Shown: in pieces, positions 1-5,688 of the stretch | Position numbering within the stretch: position 1 is the first letter of the stretch | Layout: each line of letters opens with the position of its first letter | Notes under the pieces: model-generated | Told to the model about the DNA's origin: nothing | Databases searched by the model: none | What the model saw: the letters and a program-made list of their open reading frames with translations, nothing else | Assembly (NCBI GenBank): GCA_947455805.1 | Contig: CANGSN010000228.1 | Location: 1 to 5,688, forward strand | Length of the DNA stretch: 5,688 bases | Direction of reading: 5' to 3' | Origin: Planctomycetota bacterium | GTDB lineage: Bacteria > Planctomycetota > UBA1135 > UBA2386 | Made by a program: the position numbers and the translations under genes

Positions 1-69
1 CCCCGGGCCATCGACGTGAGGGTCCCCGGTGCGCCGTCGTGAGTCCCTTCGGCCTTTCGAGTGATTCCA

Positions 70-801
70 ATGACCGATCGTGAACCCATGATCGAGGCGG
101 TCGACCTGTGCAAGTACTACGGGTCCTTCGCCGCCGTCGACCATCTGTCCTTCACCATCCGACGCGGGGAAGTCGCCGCGTTCCTCGGCCCCAACGGCGC
201 CGGCAAGTCGACGACGATGAAGGTGCTGACCGGCTACCTGTCGCCGACGTCGGGCACCGCCCGCCTCGCCGGCGTCGACGTCGTGCAGGACCGCGTGCGC
301 GCGGCGCAGAAGCTCGGCTACCTGCCGGAGAACGGCCCGCTGTATCCGGAAATGACGGCGCGCGAGCTGCTGACCTTCTTCGGTGAGGCCCGTGGCTTGG
401 CCTCTGGCCAGCTGCAGCAGCGCCTCGACTTCGTCACCGAGGAGTGCGACCTCGGCGAACTGCTCGACAAGCCGATCGGCACCTGCAGCAAGGGCCAGAA
501 GCAGCGCGTCGGCATGGCGCAGGCGCTGCTGCACGATCCCGAGGTGCTGATCCTCGACGAGCCGACCACCGGCCTCGACCCGAACCAGATCCGCCACGTG
601 CGCGAGCTGGTCAAGAAGCTCGGCCAGACGCGCACCATCCTGCTGTCGACGCACCTGTTCCAGGAAGTCGAGGCGATGGCCGGCCGCGTGCTGCTGGTCA
701 ACGAAGGCAGGCTCGCCTTCGACGGCACGCCGGCCGAGTTCAAGGCGAAGGGCGGTGGTCAGATGGACCAGGCCTTCCACAACCTGACGACGCACGCCTG
801 A
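70..801 (+). CDS. ABC transporter ATP-binding protein, GldA/NatA-like
   Basis: This is a cytoplasmic nucleotide-binding subunit that hydrolyses ATP to drive the ABC-2 permease encoded just downstream. In the 243-residue product the motifs run in order: Walker A GPNGAGKST (40-48), a Q-loop region GYLPENGPLYPEMT in which Glu (about 87) replaces the usual Gln, signature CSKGQ (139-143), Walker B LILDEP with catalytic Glu164, D-loop GLDPNQ, and H-loop His195 in LLSTH. The modified signature and the LPE Q-loop resemble GldA/NatA-type ATPases, from memory of the family. The length is that of a complete single domain. ATG at 70 is preferred because GAGTGA (59-64) lies about 6 bases upstream. An in-frame GTG at 61 has no visible ribosome site, and ATG at 88 is possible because many homologues begin near 'MIEV'. 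Its stop lies 8 bases before the permease gene, which indicates co-translation. The substrate cannot be deduced. Confidence 0.95.
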   Translation: MTDREPMIEAVDLCKYYGSFAAVDHLSFTIRRGEVAAFLGPNGAGKSTTMKVLTGYLSPTSGTARLAGVDVVQDRVRAAQKLGYLPENGPLYPEMTARELLTFFGEARGLASGQLQQRLDFVTEECDLGELLDKPIGTCSKGQKQRVGMAQALLHDPEVLILDEPTTGLDPNQIRHVRELVKKLGQTRTILLSTHLFQEVEAMAGRVLLVNEGRLAFDGTPAEFKAKGGGQMDQAFHNLTTHA

Positions 802-803
802 GG
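800..803 (+). promoter_or_regulatory. Shine-Dalgarno of the permease/GldG fusion gene, overlapping the ATPase stop
   Basis: GAGG lies 6 bases before the ATG at 810 and shares bases with the TGA stop (799-801) of the ATPase gene. This supports ATG 810 as the start, rather than the longer open frame that extends upstream through the ATPase gene. It also suggests that translation of the two genes is coupled. Confidence 0.6.
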
Positions 804-809
804 CAAGCC

Positions 810-3458
810 ATGAACAAGAACATCGTGCTCGCCGTCGCCAAGCGCGACCTGCGCAGCTGGTTCGGCAACCCGGCCAACTACGTGTTCGTGGTGCTGTTCG
901 CCGCCGTCTCGTGCGGCGTGCTGATGCACAGCGATCCGTTCTTCACCAACAACCTCGCCAACCTCGACACGCTGAACTTCACCGGCGCGTTCCCGACCTT
1001 CGCCGCGATCGCCGCGGTGTTCGTCGCCGCCGCGACGATGGGCATGTGGAGCAGCGAGCGCGCGAACGGCACCCAGGAGCTGCTGTTCACGCTGCCGGCG
1101 AAGGACTTCGAGCTGCAGCTCGGCAAGTTCGCCGCCTACGTGGCGATCTACACCGCGGCGCTGGCGTTCACGCTGGTGCTGCCGCTGGTGCTGATGTGGC
1201 TCGGCAACCCCGACTGGGGCCAGCTGTTCGCCAACTACGTCGGCTACTGGCTGCTCGGCGTGATGCTGGTCGCGGTGACGACGATCGGCTCGCAGCTGAC
1301 CAACTCGGCGACGATCTCGTTCCTGCTGTCGCTGCTGCTGTGCGCGCTGGTGCTCGGCCTCAGCGAGGTGTTCGGCCTGTTCGGCTTCCTGAAGTGGAGC
1401 CAGATCGGTCCGATCGGCCAGTTCCGCGAGTTCGCGCGCGGCATGCTGCCGTTCTCCGGCATCCTGCTGTTCGTCGGCCTGACGGTGACGTTCTTCCAGC
1501 TGGGCCTCGCGCTGCTGTCGCGCCGCCACTGGCGCGGCGCCGAAGGTGTGCACGGCACCGTGCGCTTCGTCGGCCTCGCCACCTGCTCGCTGGCGCTGAC
1601 GGTCATCGGCGTGCACTCGCTGCCCCGCCTCGATGCCACCGTCGAAGGCATCCACTCGCTGAGCGCCGAGTCGCGCCAGCTGATCGACGGCATCCCGGCG
1701 GACAAGACGGTGTTCGTCACCGTCTACGCCAGCGAGACGATGCCGGAGCAGTTCGTGCAGCAGAAGAACCTGCTGCTGAACCTGGTCGACCAGTTCGACT
1801 CGCTCGGCGGCGGCAAGATCGAGAAGAGCATCGTCTTCCCGCAGCCGTTCTCGCAGGAGGCGCGCGCCGCCGAGAGCAACTTCGGCATCCGCATGCAGAC
1901 GGTGCCGGTCGAACTGCCCGCCGGCGGCTACGCCGAGCAGCAGATGTTCCTCGGCTTCGTCGTGCAGTGCGGCACCGAGGAGGTCGTCAACCCGTTCATC
2001 GAGCCGGCGGTGCCGCTCGAGTACGAGCTGATGCGCAGCATCCGCACGGTCGCCAGCGCTGGCCGCAAGAAGGTCGGCATCCTGAAGACCGACGTCGAGT
2101 TCATGGGCGGCATGGACTTCCAGACCTTCCGCCAGAAGCAGCGTTGGCAGATCGCCGACGAGCTGCAGCAGCAGTACCAGATCGAGAGCGTCGACCCCGA
2201 CAAGGACTATCCGGAAGGGCTCTCGTGCCTGGTCGTGCCGCAGCCGAGCTCGCTGCAGCAGGAGGCGATGGACCGCCTGCAGCAGTGGCTGGTCGCCGGC
2301 AACCCGACGCTGCTGCTCGAGGACCCGGCTCCGCTCGACGCGTGGGGCACGGCCGCCGACGACGAGAAGGGCGGCATGCAGGCGAAGATGATGGGTGGCG
2401 GCGGCCCGCAGAAGGGCCAGTTCGCCGGCCTGGTGTCGGCGATCGGCCTCGTGCCGCACGTCGGCGAGATCGTCTGGGACCTGAGCTACCGCAAGTTCCC
2501 CGGCGGTCGCCTGCGCCAGGAGTTCGTGTTCGTGCGCGACCAGGGCTTCACCACCGACAGCCCGATCACGAAGGGCCTGCAGAACATCGTGGTGCTGATG
2601 GGCGGCCACGTGACGTCGGCCGGCAAGGAAGGTTGGACCTTCTCGCCGCTGCTGCGCTCGCGCGAGCCGGCGGTCAGCCAGGAGCCGAACGGCATCATCC
2701 GCAAGTCCAACCTGTTCCAGATGGACTTCTTCGGCATGGGCCCGCAGATCAACCCGAACGCCCGGCCGGAGCGACGCAACCAGGATCTGGCGATCGCCGC
2801 CCGCATCCAGGGCAAGCCGGTCGAAGGCCAGACGAAGGGCGTCGACGTGATCTACGTCGCCGACCTCGACCTGGTCAGCAACCAGTTCTTCCAGATGCGC
2901 CGCCAGATGGCGGATCCGAACCTGCGCTTCGACAACGTCACCTTCGTGCTCAACTGCATCGACACGCTGGCCGGCGACGGCAGCCTGATCGAACTGCGCA
3001 AGCGCCGCCCGATCCTGCGCAAGCTGGACGCGGTCGAACTGGCGCAGCGCGAGTTCGAGGATCGTTGGAACAAGGAGAAGGACGATGCCGAAGGCTCTGC
3101 CGAAGCGGCGCTGGCCGAAGCCCAGGCCCGCCTCGACGAGGCGGTCAAGAAGATCACCGACGACGCCGCGCTCGACGAGCAGGCCAAGGAGGTCAAGATC
3201 GTCGAAGTGCGCCAGGTCGAGCAGCGCAAGCTCGACAACGAGAAGGGCCGCATCGAGGAGCAGAAGAAGCGCCGCCTCGAGGAGGCGACGCACGACCGCG
3301 ACATGGCGCGCAGCGCGGTGCACGTCACCTACAAGGGCGTGGCGCTGGTGCTGAGCGTGCTGCCGGGCCTGCTGGTCGGTCTGTTGATGTTCGTCCGCCG
3401 CTCGTCGCGCGCCGCGGCGATCGTGCCCCAGAGCCGTCGGATCGGAGGTGCCAAGTGA
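810..3458 (+). CDS. Fused ABC-2 permease (GldF-like) and GldG-like auxiliary protein
   Basis: This 882-residue membrane protein combines two subunits that are separate GldF and GldG in Bacteroidota. Residues 1-240 are an ABC-2 permease with hydrophobic segments near 23-39, 61-80, 108-131, 143-163, 168-194 and 212-236. It has the family-typical ERANGTQELLFTLP...LGKF stretch (83-107). A seventh helix (about 251-270) leads into a large domain matching the GldG/ABC_transp_aux pattern (LSAESRQLIDGI at 284-295, then VFVTVYAS at 301-308). A Gly/Met-rich loop lies near 521-536. A highly charged predicted coiled coil (about 741-836) ends at a last helix (about 843-862), followed by an Arg-rich tail. 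Arg/Lys flanks after helices 6 and 8 put residues about 272-841 outside the cytoplasm (inference). It follows the ATPase gene by 8 bases and overlaps the DUF4340 gene by 4. It is probably the transmembrane core of one exporter-like complex of unknown substrate. Confidence 0.92.
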   Translation: MNKNIVLAVAKRDLRSWFGNPANYVFVVLFAAVSCGVLMHSDPFFTNNLANLDTLNFTGAFPTFAAIAAVFVAAATMGMWSSERANGTQELLFTLPAKDFELQLGKFAAYVAIYTAALAFTLVLPLVLMWLGNPDWGQLFANYVGYWLLGVMLVAVTTIGSQLTNSATISFLLSLLLCALVLGLSEVFGLFGFLKWSQIGPIGQFREFARGMLPFSGILLFVGLTVTFFQLGLALLSRRHWRGAEGVHGTVRFVGLATCSLALTVIGVHSLPRLDATVEGIHSLSAESRQLIDGIPADKTVFVTVYASETMPEQFVQQKNLLLNLVDQFDSLGGGKIEKSIVFPQPFSQEARAAESNFGIRMQTVPVELPAGGYAEQQMFLGFVVQCGTEEVVNPFIEPAVPLEYELMRSIRTVASAGRKKVGILKTDVEFMGGMDFQTFRQKQRWQIADELQQQYQIESVDPDKDYPEGLSCLVVPQPSSLQQEAMDRLQQWLVAGNPTLLLEDPAPLDAWGTAADDEKGGMQAKMMGGGGPQKGQFAGLVSAIGLVPHVGEIVWDLSYRKFPGGRLRQEFVFVRDQGFTTDSPITKGLQNIVVLMGGHVTSAGKEGWTFSPLLRSREPAVSQEPNGIIRKSNLFQMDFFGMGPQINPNARPERRNQDLAIAARIQGKPVEGQTKGVDVIYVADLDLVSNQFFQMRRQMADPNLRFDNVTFVLNCIDTLAGDGSLIELRKRRPILRKLDAVELAQREFEDRWNKEKDDAEGSAEAALAEAQARLDEAVKKITDDAALDEQAKEVKIVEVRQVEQRKLDNEKGRIEEQKKRRLEEATHDRDMARSAVHVTYKGVALVLSVLPGLLVGLLMFVRRSSRAAAIVPQSRRIGGAK
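3444..3448 (+). promoter_or_regulatory. Strong Shine-Dalgarno deciding the GTG start of the DUF4340 gene
   Basis: GGAGG is followed by a 6-base spacer and then GTG at 3455. The start overlaps the preceding stop as GTGA (3455-3458). The site lies inside the 3' end of the permease/GldG fusion gene. It fixes the start at GTG 3455 even though the same frame stays open for about 850 codons upstream as a shadow of that gene. Confidence 0.8.
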
Positions 3459-5182
3459 ACGAGTTCGCCAAGACCGGGACCGTCGTCGGTGCGGCGGTCG
3501 TCCTCACCCTGCTGGCGCTGGCCACCGGCCCGCGCGCGAGTCGCCTCGACCTCTACGAGGACGAGGGCCAAGAGTTCTTCCCGACCTGGAGGGACAAGAC
3601 CGACAAGGACGGCAAGGTCGAGCAGCGTGCGTCCGACATGGTCGCCGAGCTCGAGGTCGTCGAGTTCCGCGATGCCGCCGGAGCCGCCTATCCGTTCGTC
3701 GTCAAGCGCGACGACAAGGGCCGCTGGACGATCCCGTCGCACGGCAACTACCCGGCCGACGCCAAGGACCGCGTCGGCAAGGCGGCGGCGATGCTGATCG
3801 GCCTGAAGAAGGACACCGTCGTCGGCGACGCCAAGGGCGATCACGCCCGCTACAACCTCGTCGATCCGCTCGACGCCAGCGCCGACAGCAAGGGCCGCGG
3901 CACCAAGATCACGATGAAGGACAGTGCTGGCAACGAGCTGGCGTCGCTGCTGGTCGGCAAGGAGGTCGACGGCAAGCTCGGCACCTACTACGTGCGCCAC
4001 CCGAAGCAGAAGCGCGTCTACCGCGTCAAGCTCGACGGCGAGCTGTCGACCAAGTTCGCCGACTGGATCGAGACCGACCTGCTGAAGGCGTCGTCGTGGG
4101 ACATCGCCAAGATCACGTTCGACAACTACTCGATCGACGAGCAGCGCGGCCAGATCGTGCCGGGCGACAAGCTCGTGGTCGGCAAGGACGACGCCGGCAA
4201 GTGGTCGTTCGCGGGCGTCGACGCCACCAAGGAGGAGTCGAACGAGGAGCAGCTGCGCGAGATCGGCGACACGCTCGGCCAGATCAAGATCGTCGGCGTG
4301 CGCAGCAAGCCCGAGGGCCTGACGGCGCGGCTCGAGCGCGCCAACGGCATCGAAGCGCAGATGCTGGCGCAGAGCCTCGCCCAGAAGGGTTTCTTCCTCG
4401 ACCGGAGCGGCAAGCTGTTCAGCAACGAAGGCGACCTGCTGTTCGAGACCAAGAAGGGCGTGCGCTACACGCTGCGCTTCGGCGAGCTGGTGCTCGGCGA
4501 AGGCGACGAGGTCACGTCGGGCACGGTGGTCGGCGGCAAGGAAGACGACAAGCCGAAGGAAGGCGATGCCAAGAAGGCGGCGAACAACCGCTACCTGATG
4601 GTCACCGCCGAGTTCGACGAAGCGCTGCTGACGAAGCCCGCCGGCGCCAAGCTGCCGAAGGAGCAGCTCGACAAGCGCAGCGAAGCGCGCACGCAGATCG
4701 AGCTGATCCAGAAGGCGGTCGAAGCCTTCCGCGCCAAGAACGAGAACAAGCTGCCGGAGTCGCTGGCCAAGCTGACCGAGAAGCCCGCCGAAGGCGACGC
4801 GTTCCTGGCCGAGCTGAAGAAGGACCCGTGGGGCGAGGACTACCGCCTCGTCGTCACCGGCGAGACCTACGCGGTCGTCTCGCACGCCGAGGACAAGGCT
4901 GAAGGCGGCGAAGGCATGGGCGCCGACGTGCGCAGCGATCGCCTGCCGTTCGAGGACGAACTGCGCAAGATCACCACGGCGTGGGAGGAGTTCGACCGCA
5001 AGGTCGAAGAAGGGCGCAAGGAGGCCGACAAGCTGACCAAGCGCTTCGGCCCGTGGTACTACGTCATCGACCAGTCGCTGTTCGGCAAGCTGAAGCCCAA
5101 GCGCGCCGACCTGGTCAAGCCGAAGTCGGCGACGCCGCCGGCGGATGGCTCGACGCCGCCGCCGAACCTGCCGGGCAAGTGA
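3455..5182 (+). CDS. Membrane-anchored DUF4340 protein with an embedded GspG-like domain
   Basis: This 575-residue protein starts at GTG and has one N-terminal hydrophobic helix (about 7-24, TGTVVGAAVVLTLLALAT). There is no clear cleavage or lipobox site, so the rest is probably extracytoplasmic and anchored. The body (about 60-390) fits the DUF4340 family that accompanies GldG-type ABC genes: FVVKRDDKGRWTIP (81-94), TYYVRHPKQKRVYRVKL (177-193), then KFADWIETDLL (200-210) and a second W..F strand set near 250. Residues about 409-492 resemble the GspG pseudopilin C-terminal domain (separate entry). A charged helix (about 500-530) leads to FGPWYYVIDQSLFGKLKPKRADLVK (531-555), which resembles the C-terminal end of planctomycete homologues as I remember them, then a Pro-rich tail. 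The 4-base overlap with the preceding gene implies translational coupling and a shared complex. Its molecular role is unknown; a substrate-engaging or scaffold subunit is one possibility. Confidence 0.88.
   Translation: MNEFAKTGTVVGAAVVLTLLALATGPRASRLDLYEDEGQEFFPTWRDKTDKDGKVEQRASDMVAELEVVEFRDAAGAAYPFVVKRDDKGRWTIPSHGNYPADAKDRVGKAAAMLIGLKKDTVVGDAKGDHARYNLVDPLDASADSKGRGTKITMKDSAGNELASLLVGKEVDGKLGTYYVRHPKQKRVYRVKLDGELSTKFADWIETDLLKASSWDIAKITFDNYSIDEQRGQIVPGDKLVVGKDDAGKWSFAGVDATKEESNEEQLREIGDTLGQIKIVGVRSKPEGLTARLERANGIEAQMLAQSLAQKGFFLDRSGKLFSNEGDLLFETKKGVRYTLRFGELVLGEGDEVTSGTVVGGKEDDKPKEGDAKKAANNRYLMVTAEFDEALLTKPAGAKLPKEQLDKRSEARTQIELIQKAVEAFRAKNENKLPESLAKLTEKPAEGDAFLAELKKDPWGEDYRLVVTGETYAVVSHAEDKAEGGEGMGADVRSDRLPFEDELRKITTAWEEFDRKVEEGRKEADKLTKRFGPWYYVIDQSLFGKLKPKRADLVKPKSATPPADGSTPPPNLPGK
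4679..4930 (+). other. GspG (T2SSG)-like pseudopilin globular domain inside the DUF4340 protein
   Basis: Residues about 409-492 read like the C-terminal half of a type II secretion major pseudopilin. A helix, ARTQIELIQKAVEAFRAKN (411-429), corresponds to the family's 'A..di..i..AL..Y..dN'. It is followed by LPESLAKLTEKP (433-444), then FLAELKKDPWGEDYRLVV (450-467) with the hallmark DPWG. The segment ends in EGGEGMGADV (483-492), which matches the family's GGEG..aDI calcium-loop end. The prepilin peptidase site and the hydrophobic N-terminal helix are absent, so it cannot assemble as a normal pseudopilin. Assignment is by motif recognition; no profile search was run. Confidence 0.78.
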
Positions 5183-5311
5183 GCCGGCCTGGCTGGTGAG
5201 CGGGCCGCCGGCGACCTACGCGTCGCTGGCTGGCTCGCGGCTCACAGCATCGCCGCCAGCTCGGCGAGTGCTCTGCTCAGGATCGAGCGCACCGCGACCT
5301 CGCACTTGCCG
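5183..5311 (+). other. Unassigned junction between the DUF4340 gene and the kinase fragment
   Basis: No gene, tRNA or convincing promoter is visible in these 129 bases. GCCGGC occurs at 5183-5188 and again at 5207-5212 and could form a short GC stem, but no T-run follows, so a factor-independent terminator is not supported. The frame shared with the kinase is open here and would read AGLAGERAAGD...LLRIERTATSHL. This shows no kinase DFG, catalytic-loop or ATP-binding motif, and there is no in-frame ATG or GTG. Confidence 0.5.
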
Positions 5312-5688
5312 AGCTCCTGCTACATGGCGCCCGAGCAGCTGGTCGACGGCCCGATCGACGCACACACCGACGTCTACGCGCTCGGCGTCACGCTGCACGA
5401 ACTGCTGGCCCTGCGGCCGCCGTTCCACGACCAGAGCCACGAATGGCTGCGCCAGCAGATCCTGCACGGCCGCGCCGCGTCGTTGTGCGAACAGAACCCC
5501 GACGTGCCGCGCGACGTCGAGACCATCGTCGCTGTCGCCCGCGACCGCGACCCGGCGCGCCGCTACGCCACCGCCGAGGCGCTGGCCGCCGACCTCGAAC
5601 GCTTCCTGCAGCACCGCCCGATCGCCGCCCGGCCGATCGGGCCGTGGCTGCGCACCGTGCGCTGGTCGCAGCGCCACCCGGCGATGGC
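5312..5688 (+). pseudogene. 5'-truncated Ser/Thr protein kinase, C-lobe only, running off the window
   Basis: Recognisable homology begins abruptly at SSCYMAPEQ (the activation-segment APE motif) and continues through a PknB/Hanks-type C-lobe. It has DVYALGVTLHELL (the helix F Asp and Gly), PPFHD, then RDRDPARRYATAEALAADLERFL (the helix I Arg region). It then enters a juxtamembrane stretch, RPIAARPIGPW...RWSQRHPAM, typical of planctomycete receptor-like kinases, in which a TM helix usually follows. The Gly-rich loop, VAIK lysine, HRDLKPxN loop and DFG are missing. Only 46 codons separate the preceding stop from YMAPE, so they cannot be encoded upstream. The usual G-T/S-P before YMAPE is replaced by LPSSC, which suggests a breakpoint near 5312. 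The first in-frame ATG is 5324 (the M of MAPE), without a ribosome site. As it stands the product cannot be an active kinase. The 3' end is not visible. A chimeric assembly join is an alternative explanation. Confidence 0.82.

Noticed and set aside
1..42. Possible 3' end of an upstream gene (PRAIDVRVPGAPS then TGA at 40-42)
   Set aside because: Thirteen codons without a recognisable motif. At least one other frame is also open here, so no gene end can be assigned.
444..809. Upstream extension of the permease/GldG gene through the ATPase gene
   Set aside because: The extra 122 residues are an out-of-frame shadow of the ATPase. ATG 810 has a ribosome site, and the permease begins normally at MNKNIVLAVAKRDLR.
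759..3323. Antisense open frame of about 850 codons opposite the permease/GldG gene
   Set aside because: Its translation is Leu/Ala/Arg/His/Asp/Glu-rich with no recognisable motif. It is the expected mirror of a GC-rich gene with G/C third positions. The + strand frame has clear family motifs throughout.
911..3454. Upstream in-frame extension of the DUF4340 gene, giving an apparent 1423-residue protein
   Set aside because: This part is a +1-shifted reading of the permease/GldG gene and yields Arg/Ala/Gly-rich nonsense. The strong GGAGG at 3444-3448 and the GTG at 3455 mark the true start.
3329..4885. Antisense open frame of about 518 codons opposite the DUF4340 gene
   Set aside because: Same mirror effect of high-GC codon use. 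The product is low-complexity with no motif, and the + strand protein is recognisable.
5183..5212. GCCGGC...GCCGGC as a terminator hairpin after the DUF4340 gene
   Set aside because: The stem is only 6 bp with an 18-base loop and no following T-run. GCCGGC is common in DNA this GC-rich.
5189..5233. 8-bp direct repeat CTGGCTGG (5189-5196 and 5226-5233) in the junction
   Set aside because: Too short and too low in complexity to be called an insertion footprint, and nothing element-like lies between the copies.
5290..5301. HRDL in another frame, followed by ALAELLLHG, resembling a kinase catalytic loop HRDLKPxNxLL
   Set aside because: The Lys-Pro and Asn are missing, and the second half is only the shifted reading of CYMAPE. 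The loop should lie roughly 30-40 residues before APE, not about 12. Taken as coincidence.
5258..5315. 8-bp inverted repeat AGCTCGGC (5258-5265) / GCCGAGCT (5308-5315) flanking the kinase breakpoint
   Set aside because: Considered as a mobile-element scar, but it is short, has no target duplication, and is expected by chance in sequence of this composition.

Overview
The window is very GC-rich, with codon third positions almost always G or C. It is nearly fully coding on the + strand. Two things point to a high-GC member of the Planctomycetota, probably from a non-model lineage. The first is a gene trio of ABC ATPase, fused ABC-2 permease/GldG-like protein and DUF4340 protein. The second is the style of the Ser/Thr kinase fragment at the right edge: YMAPEQ, a DPARRYA motif, then an 'RPIAARPIGPW...RWSQRHPA' juxtamembrane stretch. 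This placement is inference from family resemblance, not from a marker gene.

Layout: bases 1-69 are leader sequence with no supported gene. Bases 70-801 encode an ABC transporter ATPase of the GldA/NatA-like type. After an 8-base gap, 810-3458 encode an 882-residue fusion of an ABC-2 permease (about 6 TM helices) and a GldG-like auxiliary domain. That domain is extracytoplasmic, ends in a long charged coiled coil and is tethered by a final TM helix. The next gene overlaps it by 4 bases (GTGA). It runs 3455-5182 and encodes a 575-residue, N-terminally anchored DUF4340 protein. Tight spacing and well-placed Shine-Dalgarno motifs make these three genes a probable operon. They plausibly build one envelope complex: cytoplasmic ATPase, membrane permease and two large extracytoplasmic subunits. 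The transported substrate cannot be read from the sequence.

The most notable feature is in the DUF4340 protein. A segment at about residues 409-492 closely resembles the C-terminal globular domain of type II secretion major pseudopilins (GspG), with a DPWG motif and a GGEG...ADV calcium-loop-like end. It lacks the pseudopilin N-terminal methylation helix. It sits between the DUF4340 body and a conserved-looking C-terminal WYYVID segment.

From 5183 to the end there is about 130 bases of unassigned sequence. It is followed abruptly by the C-lobe of a Ser/Thr protein kinase that starts at its APE motif. The kinase N-lobe, catalytic loop and DFG motif are absent, and there is no room for them before the preceding gene. 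This is a 5'-truncated kinase (pseudogene, recombination product or assembly join) that continues past the window edge.
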